Assembly (NCBI GenBank): GCA_918298275.1 | Contig: CAKJZO010000002.1 | Coordinates: 1-64,000, forward strand | Length of the DNA stretch: 64,000 nt | Direction: 5' to 3' | DNA from: Spirochaetota bacterium | GTDB taxonomy: Bacteria; Spirochaetota; Spirochaetia; Sphaerochaetales; Sphaerochaetaceae | In this document: positions 48,414 through 57,717 of the stretch, in pieces | Layout of the letters: every line of letters begins with the position of its first letter | Position numbering within the stretch: position 1 is the first letter of the stretch | The notes under the pieces: model-generated | Seen by the model: only the letters and a program-made list of their open reading frames with translations | Databases searched by the model: none | Told to the model about the DNA's origin: nothing | Position numbers and translations under genes: made by a program

Positions 48414-51400
48414 ATGCGGTACAAACATTTTCTGATAGTCTTGCTTGTTCTGGTTCTGTCGCTTTCTTTCGTAAACGCCTCGGACAATGATGTAGTCAGG
48501 GTCGGTTACTATGAGAACGAGGTCTTCCAGGAAGGTGCTGAAGAAGGCGCCGTAAAAACGGGATATGCCTATGAATACTACCGCAAGCTGTCCGAGTACA
48601 CCGGGTGGAAATACGAATATGTCTACGGCGGATTCGGAGAACTCTACCAGAAGCTTCTGGACGGGGAGGTCGACCTGCTTGCGGGTCTGGCATACAGGGA
48701 GGATAGGGCCGGCATAATAGGCTATCCGGATGCGGTAATGGGCAGGGAGTCCTATTATCTGGTCAAGCACGATACCGAGCGGGACATCACCGCAAATCCC
48801 GCGACGCTTGCCGGCAAGAGAATAGGTGTTCTGGACAGCGCCATGGTAGGCGTGCTCAATTCGTTTCTTCAGGAACACGGAATCGATGCCGAGGTCGTTA
48901 CCTTTCCGGATCACGGGCAGCTGTTCGGTGCATTTGACACCAAGGCGGTGGAGGTCTATGTAGCCGAAAGTGACGGAGCATACGGCAGGGACCATGCAGA
49001 GGTCCTGTATGCATTCGGGGCATCCGACTATTATCTCTGCGTGAACATAAAAAGGCCGGACCTTCTGGCGGAACTGAATCTCGCCCAGTCAATGCTTGAG
49101 ACCGAGGAACCGAACTACATCAACACGCTCAGTTCCAAGTACTATTCGATCAGCGTCAATGCAAAGGCATTCTCTGCCTCGGAGCGCGATTGGATAGAAA
49201 GCCATGACATGCTGCGTGTAGGCTACCTCGAGGATTACCTTCCGTACAGCGATACCGACAAGAACGGGCAGGTTACAGGAATGGTCAGCGAAATAGTTCC
49301 GGCCATCCTCAAGGGACTCAATCTGCAGAATATCGCCGTGTCATTCAAAGGCTACCGCAGCTATGATGACATGATCGCGGATATGGGAAACGGCTCAATA
49401 GATGTATCGTTCCCCGTCGGAGGCGGACTGTACTATTCCGAGGAGAACGGCATCTACCAGTCCAATGCCGTGGTTTCGGCATCGATGGAATTGGTTTACA
49501 AGGGAACCTTCTCCGAGGAAAAGACGGCCCTGTTTGCAGTCAATGAAAACAACCGCATGCAGAACTATTTCGTTCTTTCCAACTACCCAGGGGCTAAAAT
49601 CGTGTTCTATCAGTCCGCCGATGAATGTCTTGAAGCTGTGCTCTCGGGTGAGGTCGGCTGTACTACGCTGAACGGACTGAGGGCCAACGACATCCTCAAG
49701 AACAGGAAGTTCCACGGGCTTTCCATGCTGCAGACAAACCGCAATGACGACAGGTCGTTCGGAGTGGAGATCGGCGACGAAGGTCTGCTCAAGCTCCTCA
49801 ACAGGGGAATCAACGTAATAGGCAACGATTATATCCAGAGCCTCTCTTTCCGCTATACCGGCGGTCTGTACAGATACGGGCTGTGGGATTTCGTGACGGA
49901 CAACCTTGTTCTGTTCATCTCCGCTCTGCTTGCAGTCGTTGCCCTGGTAATATTCTTCCTGCTTCACAACATCGCGCGTTCAAGATCTTCCCGCCTTATG
50001 CTGGAGGAGAGAGTCCAGCTTCAGGAAAAGCTTCTTGAAGAACAAAGCAAGAGGGAACAGCAGGACAAGATGATAACCGCCCTGGCATCGGACTACCGCT
50101 GTGTGTACCATGTCGATCTGGACAACAACGACGGTGTTTGTTACCGAGCCGATCCTTCGGACAGGGAACAGACTCCCGAGGGAGTGCATTTCAACTATCT
50201 GGAACGCTTCAGGTGGTATGCAGAGCATTCCGTCACCGAAAGCTACCGCGAGGGATTTCTGAAGTTCATAGAGCCTGACAATGTCCGCGAAGGGCTCTCC
50301 AAGGATCTGATCATAGCCTACCGCTATCTTGTGAGAAGGGGCGGGAAAGAGTACTACGAGATGATCAGAATGGCCGGGGTGCGCCACGCCGAAGAAAGGG
50401 ACGACCACAAGGTCCATGCAGTCGGACTGGGGCTTACCGTAATTGACCAGGAGATGAGGGAGGCCATGGCCAGAAACGAGGCCCTGGAAGATGCCCTCTC
50501 GGCTGCCGAGGAAGCAAACAAGGCCAAGACGGCCTTCCTTTCCAACATGAGCCATGAGATCCGTACCCCGATGAATGCCATCATAGGGCTGAGCAGCCTT
50601 GCGCTGAGGCGTGAGGATCTTCCTACGGAGACGGTCGAGTACCTGAACAAGATAGGAGAGAGCTCCAGACATCTTCTGGGCCTGATAAACGATATCCTGG
50701 ACATGAGCCGCATCGAAAGCGGCCGCCTCGTGCTGCGAAAGGAAGAGTTCTCTTTCAGGGAAATGCTCGAGCAGATCAATACCATGGTGATGTCGCAGTG
50801 TAATGAGAAAGGACTGACCTACGAATGCTCGGTCACCGGCGGCGTGAGCGATTATTACATCGGCGACGACATGAAGCTCAAGCAGGTGCTCATCAATATC
50901 CTGAGCAACGCGATCAAGTTCACCGATGCCCCCGGAAAAGTCACGTTCTCTGTTGAAAAGACTGCCAGGTTCGAGGATCAGTCCACGATCCGGTTCTCCA
51001 TCAGCGATACCGGCATAGGGATGTCGAAGGAATTCCTCTCCAAGATGTACGATCCGTTCACTCAGGAGAACTCCAGCCGCAACAACAAGTACGGCAGCAC
51101 GGGTCTCGGCATGGCCATAACCAGGAACATCATCCAGCTCATGAACGGAACCATCACCGTCGAGTCGGAGAAGGGTGTAGGTACCACCTTCACGGTCAAC
51201 GTGACGCTCAAGGACTGCAAACGCGGGGATCTCGGTGCAAAGTACATAAACATCAATGACATGAGGGTTCTGGTCGTAGATGACGATGAAATCGCCGCCG
51301 AACATGCAAGGCTGGTTCTCAATGAGGTCGGAATCAGGGCGGACATCTGCTACAACGGAAAGGATGCCCTGGACATGCTTGAAATCGGGCAGACAAAGCA

Positions 51401-52079
51401 GGATCCCTTCAATCTCGTGCTCCTTGACTGGAAGATGCCCGAAATGGACGGCCTTGAGGTTGCCAAGCGCATAAGGGAACGTTTCGACAAGGATACGACC
51501 GTAATCATCCTGACATCGTTCAACTGGGATGAGATAATGGACGAGGCCTACCATATCGGTGTGGACAGCTTCCTTTCCAAGCCGCTCTTTGCCTCGAATG
51601 TCATAAGCGAGTTCGAGCGCATAGCCAAGAAGAACAACATGAGCCTGTTCAGGGAAAGATCACGCGCGGAGCTGAAGGGAAGGCGGATCCTGCTTGCAGA
51701 GGATGTAATCATCAACGCCGAGATCATGAGGGAGATCCTGGGTATCCGGGAGATTGAGATGGAGCATGCGGAAAACGGAAAGATAGCCGTTGAGATGTTC
51801 TCGAACAGCCCGATAGGCTACTACGATGCCGTTCTCATGGATGTCAGGATGCCGGAGATGGATGGTCTTGAAGCGACGAAGACGATCAGGGCGCTGGACA
51901 GGCCCGATGTAAAGATCATCCCGATAATCGCAATGACTGCAAACGCCTTCGACGAGGATGTCCAGCGGTCTCTTCAGGTGGGCATGAACGCGCATCTGTC
52001 CAAGCCCGTTGAGCCCGACCGCCTGTATCAGACCCTGGAAGAGCTTATTTGGGAAGCGGACCGGAAGACCAAGGGCTGA
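48414..52079 (+). CDS. BvgS-like hybrid histidine kinase: two SBP_bac_3-type domains, TM, HisKA/HATPase, two receiver domains
   Basis: FLSNMSHEIRTPMNAIIGLSSL H-box, ISDTGIGMSKEF, two DxxMPxMDG receiver motifs. Confidence 0.92.
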   Translation: MRYKHFLIVLLVLVLSLSFVNASDNDVVRVGYYENEVFQEGAEEGAVKTGYAYEYYRKLSEYTGWKYEYVYGGFGELYQKLLDGEVDLLAGLAYREDRAGIIGYPDAVMGRESYYLVKHDTERDITANPATLAGKRIGVLDSAMVGVLNSFLQEHGIDAEVVTFPDHGQLFGAFDTKAVEVYVAESDGAYGRDHAEVLYAFGASDYYLCVNIKRPDLLAELNLAQSMLETEEPNYINTLSSKYYSISVNAKAFSASERDWIESHDMLRVGYLEDYLPYSDTDKNGQVTGMVSEIVPAILKGLNLQNIAVSFKGYRSYDDMIADMGNGSIDVSFPVGGGLYYSEENGIYQSNAVVSASMELVYKGTFSEEKTALFAVNENNRMQNYFVLSNYPGAKIVFYQSADECLEAVLSGEVGCTTLNGLRANDILKNRKFHGLSMLQTNRNDDRSFGVEIGDEGLLKLLNRGINVIGNDYIQSLSFRYTGGLYRYGLWDFVTDNLVLFISALLAVVALVIFFLLHNIARSRSSRLMLEERVQLQEKLLEEQSKREQQDKMITALASDYRCVYHVDLDNNDGVCYRADPSDREQTPEGVHFNYLERFRWYAEHSVTESYREGFLKFIEPDNVREGLSKDLIIAYRYLVRRGGKEYYEMIRMAGVRHAEERDDHKVHAVGLGLTVIDQEMREAMARNEALEDALSAAEEANKAKTAFLSNMSHEIRTPMNAIIGLSSLALRREDLPTETVEYLNKIGESSRHLLGLINDILDMSRIESGRLVLRKEEFSFREMLEQINTMVMSQCNEKGLTYECSVTGGVSDYYIGDDMKLKQVLINILSNAIKFTDAPGKVTFSVEKTARFEDQSTIRFSISDTGIGMSKEFLSKMYDPFTQENSSRNNKYGSTGLGMAITRNIIQLMNGTITVESEKGVGTTFTVNVTLKDCKRGDLGAKYININDMRVLVVDDDEIAAEHARLVLNEVGIRADICYNGKDALDMLEIGQTKQDPFNLVLLDWKMPEMDGLEVAKRIRERFDKDTTVIILTSFNWDEIMDEAYHIGVDSFLSKPLFASNVISEFERIAKKNNMSLFRERSRAELKGRRILLAEDVIINAEIMREILGIREIEMEHAENGKIAVEMFSNSPIGYYDAVLMDVRMPEMDGLEATKTIRALDRPDVKIIPIIAMTANAFDEDVQRSLQVGMNAHLSKPVEPDRLYQTLEELIWEADRKTKG

Positions 52080-52090
52080 TAGCTGACAGG

Positions 52091-53239
52091 TCAGTATCTC
52101 CGATACCGGTTGTTTCTCATTGCCTTCCTTTCGGCGCCTGCGACTTCCAGCAGGCGCTCCGAGGCATACTCGAAGAAGAATCTGTAGGACGGGCAGAAAT
52201 AGTTTTCCGGGACATTGCCGGTGAACGTGATGTCACGCTTGCATCCGCCGTGGCACAAAGGCAGCCAGGAGCAGCTCATGCACTGTTCGGGACGCCTTCC
52301 ATTGTCACTTCTGAAAGCTTTGGCTTTTTCTGAATTGATGGCCTGTATTACGGATGTTTGTCCGATTTTTCCGACACACCACTCATCCAGGACATAGAAA
52401 TCGCATGGATAGAGACTTCCGTCTGCCTCAACCACAAGATATGTTCCGCACTTTCCGAGAGCGGCGCAGGAGGAAGGAAGAACCCCGGTCAGTAGGTGGA
52501 TGTAATCATCGAACTGCCTCACGCTAGTGAAGCTTCCGTTCTTCCAGTCGTTGTACCAGTCGTCGAATGTGGCGCATAGGAACCGGCCGTAGCTTTCGGG
52601 TGAAAGGGAATAGCTTTCCTTTCCGCGCTCCTTGCCGATGGGATCCAGACAGGCGATGAACTGGAGGTAGCCGAAGCCCATGTCCTTGAGTCTGTTGTAG
52701 ACCCTGTGCGGACGTTTGGTGCACTGTTCGGTCACGACACACAGGGCGTTGAACTCGACATCGTGCTTCTTCAGAAGCTCCAGGTTTTCCGAGATCCTGT
52801 CGAAGGAGCCTTCTCCGGAAGGCGTGAGCCTGTGAAGGTCATGAAGGTCCCTGTAGCCATCGACCGAGATTCCCACGAGGAAGTTGTTTTCGGCAAGAAA
52901 GACTGCCCATTCCTCGTCCAAAGCATATCCGTTTGTCTGGATTGAATGGGAGAACCTCCTCTTCGGATACTTCTTCTCTTCTTCTATGAAGTGCCTGAAA
53001 TAATCAAGCCCGGCCACGGTGGGCTCTCCGCCCTGGAACCCAACTGAGATCAGGGCGTTCTCGCATGTGGCCTCCACAGCAGAGGCTATGAGCTTGTCAG
53101 CCGTATCGAAGTCCATGATTCCGTAGCACTTCTGGCTGCGGTTCTCCGATTCATCCTCATAGAAACAATATCTGCATCTGAGGTTGCACAGCGATGAGGC
53201 GGGTTTGATCAGAAATGAAAGCTGTCCGAGTTTTTCCAT
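52091..53239 (-). CDS. Radical SAM protein, anaerobic sulfatase-maturase-like with SPASM domain
   Basis: CNLRCRYCFYEDES; C-terminal CGTYLVVEADGSLYPCDFY...CMSCSWLPLCHGGCKRD. Confidence 0.9.
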   Translation of the reverse strand: MEKLGQLSFLIKPASSLCNLRCRYCFYEDESENRSQKCYGIMDFDTADKLIASAVEATCENALISVGFQGGEPTVAGLDYFRHFIEEEKKYPKRRFSHSIQTNGYALDEEWAVFLAENNFLVGISVDGYRDLHDLHRLTPSGEGSFDRISENLELLKKHDVEFNALCVVTEQCTKRPHRVYNRLKDMGFGYLQFIACLDPIGKERGKESYSLSPESYGRFLCATFDDWYNDWKNGSFTSVRQFDDYIHLLTGVLPSSCAALGKCGTYLVVEADGSLYPCDFYVLDEWCVGKIGQTSVIQAINSEKAKAFRSDNGRRPEQCMSCSWLPLCHGGCKRDITFTGNVPENYFCPSYRFFFEYASERLLEVAGAERKAMRNNRYRRY

Positions 53240-53319
53240 TCTATGCCGGTATTGTAATCCTTTTCGCAACAGTTGTCTTCCCGCCTCCGCAGCGTGTATG
53301 CTATTTCCCGAGGGATGTC

Positions 53320-53781
53320 ATGGAGATATTGAAATACAAGAACAATCAGGCACTGTTCAGACAGGGTGATATCGCCACCGAAATGTTTGAAATCATTTCC
53401 GGTCAGGTGGGAATCTATATGGATTACGGCGATGAAGCTCAGAAAGAGATCGGAATCCTCGGAGAAGGGGACTTTGTCGGTGAACTGGAGCTTATAGATT
53501 CGTCCACACGGATTGCATCGGCAGTTGCAGTGGGAAACGATGTCGTTGTGAAGAAGCTTACGATCGAGGATTTCAATGCATTGGTGAAGGAGCATCCTGC
53601 AAAGGTCATCCTGATAATCCAGCAACTGTGTTCAAGAGTCAGACGTCTGGACAATCTCTATCTGGAGGCCTGCGGAACCATTGATGAATACAGACGTGCA
53701 GAAGAGGAGAACATCCCCAAGAGCCCGTCTCTCCTTGCCCGTCTGCGCAAATTCGCCGCGGTAGCCAGAAGAAGGGGCTGA
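53320..53781 (+). CDS. Cyclic-nucleotide-binding-domain protein without HTH
   Basis: cNMP-binding fold pattern 'LFRQGDIATEMFEIISGQVGIY...GEGDFVGELELI'; only about 40 aa beyond it. Confidence 0.75.
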   Translation: MEILKYKNNQALFRQGDIATEMFEIISGQVGIYMDYGDEAQKEIGILGEGDFVGELELIDSSTRIASAVAVGNDVVVKKLTIEDFNALVKEHPAKVILIIQQLCSRVRRLDNLYLEACGTIDEYRRAEEENIPKSPSLLARLRKFAAVARRRG

Positions 53782-53839
53782 GGCAATAAAAAAGCCGATA
53801 GCTGACTATGCCTCTTTTTCAATTGGTAAATTCTGAAAC

Positions 53840-54589
53840 TCAGTGGTAGTACTCGACGTGTTTGTAGAAATCGTAACTGAATCCCGTGAGCAGGGAAAAA
53901 TCACCGCCTGTGATGGTGTCTTCCTGCAGATGTGAGGCCGTTTCCGAATCAACGACATAGTCGAGATCCATTCTGGAAAAGGCAAAACCGCCGGAATCAA
54001 TCAGGGAAATCTTGTTTCCGTTTTTCTCCCAATGGCCTGAGCTGACGCCCTCCCATGTGTATTGACCGTCAGAGTAGATGTACAGGGTGCTGTTTTCCGA
54101 TATCACTTCCTCTCCGGGTAGCTCGTATATGGCACGTTCGCATGTATATTGCTCATACCCGCGCTTGGGCGTGATGAAGGTCGTTTCATTGCTTTCCTTG
54201 CTAAGGGCATATCCCCATTCGGAGAATCCCTGTAGCCAGATGAGCTTTCCCTGGGACTCATCCAGGGCAAAGGTGTCCGTAACGGGAATTTCTTTCATCA
54301 CACCCTCGTTGTATGTCAGGGTCAGGACACCGTTTTCTCCGACCGTGTAAGGCATCTGCTCAGACACATCGGACGATATTGGGAGCCTGTGTCCCGAGAG
54401 TCCGTACTCGTCCTTGATGAGCTGGATTCTGTCCTCGGAGATAATGACCTTGTACGAGTAATAGTTTCTTCCTGACTTGAAATCATATACCCATGTTCCC
54501 TGGATGAAGAGTTTCTCCAGCTCTGCGCAGGAAGTGAAGAAACACAGAACCGCCAGACAGATCAACAGTAACGGAATTATCTTTTTCAT
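53840..54589 (-). CDS. Lipoprotein with two repeat-like domains
   Basis: MKKIIPLLLICLAVLCFFTSC lipobox; IQGTWVYDF N-domain and DGQYTWEGVSSGHWEKNGN C-domain. Confidence 0.7.
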   Translation of the reverse strand: MKKIIPLLLICLAVLCFFTSCAELEKLFIQGTWVYDFKSGRNYYSYKVIISEDRIQLIKDEYGLSGHRLPISSDVSEQMPYTVGENGVLTLTYNEGVMKEIPVTDTFALDESQGKLIWLQGFSEWGYALSKESNETTFITPKRGYEQYTCERAIYELPGEEVISENSTLYIYSDGQYTWEGVSSGHWEKNGNKISLIDSGGFAFSRMDLDYVVDSETASHLQEDTITGGDFSLLTGFSYDFYKHVEYYH

Positions 54590-54805
54590 TTATCTACCTC
54601 AAGTCCTTACTCAATAATGTATATTCAGAATCACGGACAATTCTCAATAGGTTCTTCCGGATTTCTTTCTTTTCGCTGCTCACTTTTTCCCCTTGTGTAA
54701 GAACGAAGATGTTTAATTATACGAGCAGGATTTCAGAGAAGTAAAGATAAGATGGAAATATGATTTTGGTTGAAATCAGACGGATGATGCGGGGATAATC
54801 TACCT

Positions 54806-55777
54806 ATGGAACAAAGCGACAAACCTAAGGCCACGAAGATGGACACCGGAAAAGGAAATGCTCTCAAGAGACTGAAGAACATCACATGTCCCTATACCGG
54901 GATAAGAATGATTTCGGGCTCGGAGATGGGCGTTATAGAGGAAAGGCTTAAAGGCTGCAGGAACGTAAAGGAGAAGATCTATCTTTTCTCGAAGTATGCG
55001 AAGAACATGCAGCCTGTGGAGCATCATGTCTTCGATCGCATCACTTATTTTCTCGATTCCAATCCCGAGAAAGGGATAATGGATTTCTTCTCATGCAACT
55101 ATCCGGATCATCTTGCAAAGCTGAAGCTTGAGGAACTCAAGGTCATAGACAGCGTCGATACGAGATCCACGCTCCTGTCCACCCAGACCCAGATGGACCT
55201 CAGGCGGGAGACGACCAACTGCAGGAACCAGATCCTGGGCGGCAGCAACGGAGTGTTTTTCAAACGAAAGAGCTTCCTGACATCGTTGGAGGGCATAACG
55301 GCCAGAAACCCGTATGAGAAGAGGGTGCTCTCCGATATTATGAACCTCGCTCTGTTCCTGCCGACTTCGGGCAGCAGCGAAAACGCCTTCATAATCAAGT
55401 ACTCCAGGCGCGATGAGGATGAAATCCTGCGTAGGCTCATCATGGGCTCCGTGGCGACAATTGAGCATGTCAAACCACATAGCTTTGGAGGAGAAAACGA
55501 GATCTCGAACTTCCTGTTGGTCTCCAACAACGGGAACAAGTATCGTGAGAATGTCCCGCTCTCGGTCTACATCGACAGGCATCCGGGAATTCCGGAGTAT
55601 TGCCAGACCTATATCGAGGAAATCATGGACAACATCCAGAAGGGCAGGCTGAGGGGCAACGAGGACTATCCGTATAAAATCCGCAAGACTCTGTTCGAGG
55701 AGTCCGAAGGGAGAATCCTTCTGGATCTTTCGGGCTACGGAATCCAAGAGGAAGAATCAACAGGAATGATGTCCTAG
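54806..55777 (+). CDS. HNH-nuclease-like protein
   Basis: IEHVKPHSFGGENEISNFLLVSNNGNKYR fits H-x(n)-N-x(n)-N HNH spacing. Confidence 0.55.
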   Translation: MEQSDKPKATKMDTGKGNALKRLKNITCPYTGIRMISGSEMGVIEERLKGCRNVKEKIYLFSKYAKNMQPVEHHVFDRITYFLDSNPEKGIMDFFSCNYPDHLAKLKLEELKVIDSVDTRSTLLSTQTQMDLRRETTNCRNQILGGSNGVFFKRKSFLTSLEGITARNPYEKRVLSDIMNLALFLPTSGSSENAFIIKYSRRDEDEILRRLIMGSVATIEHVKPHSFGGENEISNFLLVSNNGNKYRENVPLSVYIDRHPGIPEYCQTYIEEIMDNIQKGRLRGNEDYPYKIRKTLFEESEGRILLDLSGYGIQEEESTGMMS

Positions 55778-55778
55778 A

Positions 55779-55978
55779 TTCCAAACGGGTCCAGAATTTC
55801 CTCGAAAATACCAGATGTTTGGGCAATTGCCGATGCGCTTCCTGCAGTATAACGGGAACAGCTGTCAACAAGAATTCGGAACAGCGGGGCATAGGTCTCT
55901 GCGAAATCGGAAGCCTTCATGCTCTTGAGCTGGCGCATGGCCTGCGTGAGCGGCTGTATCGGCGGAGCCGGAAACCTT
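55779..55978 (-). pseudogene. 3' remnant of an unidentified gene
   Basis: Open frame ...QAMRQLKSMKASDFAETYAPLFRILVDSCSRYTAGSASAIAQTSGIFEEILDPFGI* with no plausible full-length start. Confidence 0.35.
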
Positions 55979-56094
55979 ACTCATGGTGAGAAGAATAAGG
56001 CGGCTGTTGACAGCTATGGACGTGAGGCTCTGGAGAAAACCATCATGGATGCCCTGTCTCCTCTGCAATAAGCCGGAGAGACAGAGCCAGAAAG

Positions 56095-56130
56095 AAGGGG
56101 CTATCGCTATTATGCGGCAGCCCCTTTTGT
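56095..56130 (+). terminator. Rho-independent terminator stranded behind a gene remnant
   Basis: AAGGGGCT...AGCCCCTTTT. Confidence 0.7.
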
Positions 56131-56197
56131 TATAAGGTGACGATGACCTTGGAATCCGGTTATGCAATCACTTCAACTCAATCGTTGCGGTTTTTGT

Positions 56198-56941
56198 TCA
56201 CTGTTTTTTGAAGACCTGGCTCATCCTGCCGAGAATCAGAGATTTGCCTGTGATGGTGTAGGTGAGCTCCTCATCTTCATATTCCATCTTGTCATTGTAT
56301 ATCTTGTAGCAGACGTAGTCGTCTACGATGTACGGATCTTCCGCATAATATGTGTATCCTTTGGTGGACTTGCTGTAAGATCCGTTCTCGAATTCAGTTA
56401 TATCCTCGACGGACAATGTGCATTTGTTTCCTTCTTCAAATCTGAAGCGTCTTGCAGAATCCGTATTGGTTTTGACACCGTGATCATCGTATATCACGCT
56501 ATCCGCATAACTGTAGGTGCCCATGCCGTCGGTTTCGTATTCACGGAAAAGGGACTCATCTAAATCATACGGGTCTCCGGAATAGGAAGCACCGAAATAG
56601 ATGAGCCGGTTCTCAGGATCACCTGTTTTGATGAATACGAATCTGGGGTTGAAGTCTTCAGTGTACCTTGATTCATAGATGGTGATAGGGGCATAGAGGT
56701 GCAGATACCCTTTATGCCCGTATTCCCAGGTTCCGTTGATTTCGGTGACTTTGTCCCCGGTTGTTCTGTGTATCAGCGTATAGCTGAAGGTTCCGTCATT
56801 ATTGAACGTATATGTCTGAACCCTCAGTGCAGATTCACCGACCCAGGTGCCCTCAATGAACGTGTTTTCACCGGGCATCGCGCAAGAGGCGATGAGAATC
56901 AACGCCGATACTGCCGCAAGGGCAAAAAGAATCCTTTTCAT
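56198..56941 (-). CDS. Lipoprotein related to the N-domain of 53840..54589
   Basis: Lipobox LIASC; FIEGTWVGES...NDGTFSYTLIH. Confidence 0.65.
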   Translation of the reverse strand: MKRILFALAAVSALILIASCAMPGENTFIEGTWVGESALRVQTYTFNNDGTFSYTLIHRTTGDKVTEINGTWEYGHKGYLHLYAPITIYESRYTEDFNPRFVFIKTGDPENRLIYFGASYSGDPYDLDESLFREYETDGMGTYSYADSVIYDDHGVKTNTDSARRFRFEEGNKCTLSVEDITEFENGSYSKSTKGYTYYAEDPYIVDDYVCYKIYNDKMEYEDEELTYTITGKSLILGRMSQVFKKQ

Positions 56942-56962
56942 ATCCGGAGTCGTTTTGATGCT

Positions 56963-57373
56963 TTAGATGGCGCTAGTGTATCTGAATGTTCCCTCGACTT
57001 CAAAACCGTCGAAAGACGACTCGGCTTTGATCGGCTCCAGCGTATGATACTTGGGATCATATTCAAGTTCTATCCTGGAAAAAATCTTGGTAGTGGATGG
57101 AGTCAGGATGATTATATTCGGATCATCTGCATCCTTTTCCCATGTGCCTGCGCCTGCGCTGATCAGGTCTATCGTGTAGTGCCCGTCGGGGTAAAGAGAC
57201 ATAAGGCATCTTTCTGCCCTGTACGTCTGGTTGTCTCTGTCAGGGTCTCTGTAAGTGATATGCCCGTAGTGCCTGTATGTTGCCTCGAGCGGTTTCGGAT
57301 CGAACGCTCCGCATGAAGAGAAGAAGCACAGAACCGCCAGACAGATTACAAATAAAGGAATCAACTTTTTCAT
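56963..57373 (-). CDS. Short lipoprotein related to the signal peptide and C-domain of 53840..54589
   Basis: MKKLIPLFVICLAVLCFFSSC; DGHYTIDLISAGAGTWEKD...IFSRIELEY. Confidence 0.65.
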   Translation of the reverse strand: MKKLIPLFVICLAVLCFFSSCGAFDPKPLEATYRHYGHITYRDPDRDNQTYRAERCLMSLYPDGHYTIDLISAGAGTWEKDADDPNIIILTPSTTKIFSRIELEYDPKYHTLEPIKAESSFDGFEVEGTFRYTSAI

Positions 57374-57532
57374 TTATTCACCACCTATAATTTTAGAGTT
57401 ATCATTACTATAAAGCCCGCAAACCACACATGCAAGCAGTTATTGTATCTGTTCTTATGGGTAAAAACACACCCGCTGAATCGTTTTCCTTGATTCCGAC
57501 CGCTTTCAGTTGTCCCTTTGACGGGGTTTGAG

Positions 57533-57650
57533 TTACCTTGCAGACAGGAGTATGCAGCCCAGGATAACTGCTGCGAAGCCGGCAAGATCCATCGGCATGA
57601 ACACGGTATGCAGGAAAAGAAATGAGGTAAGTGAGGAATACAGTGAAAGA
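57533..57650 (-). pseudogene. C-terminal remnant of a DMT/EamA-type transporter
   Basis: Open frame SLTSFLFLHTVFMPMDLAGFAAVILGCILLSAR*. Confidence 0.4.
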
Positions 57651-57671
57651 CTTGACGGCATGTATTCAAAA

Positions 57672-57690
57672 TGATATCTTTTTGATATCA
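57672..57690. promoter_or_regulatory. Palindromic operator TGATATC-N5-GATATCA upstream of the SPFH gene
   Basis: tgatatctttttgatatca. Confidence 0.65.
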
Positions 57691-57717
57691 AAGGAAAGCG
57701 TCAAAGGGAGATTTTCT

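Noticed and set aside
49980-51554. 524-aa minus-strand ORF antisense to the hybrid kinase
   Set aside because: Shadow ORF; the plus strand encodes a convincing histidine kinase with all motifs
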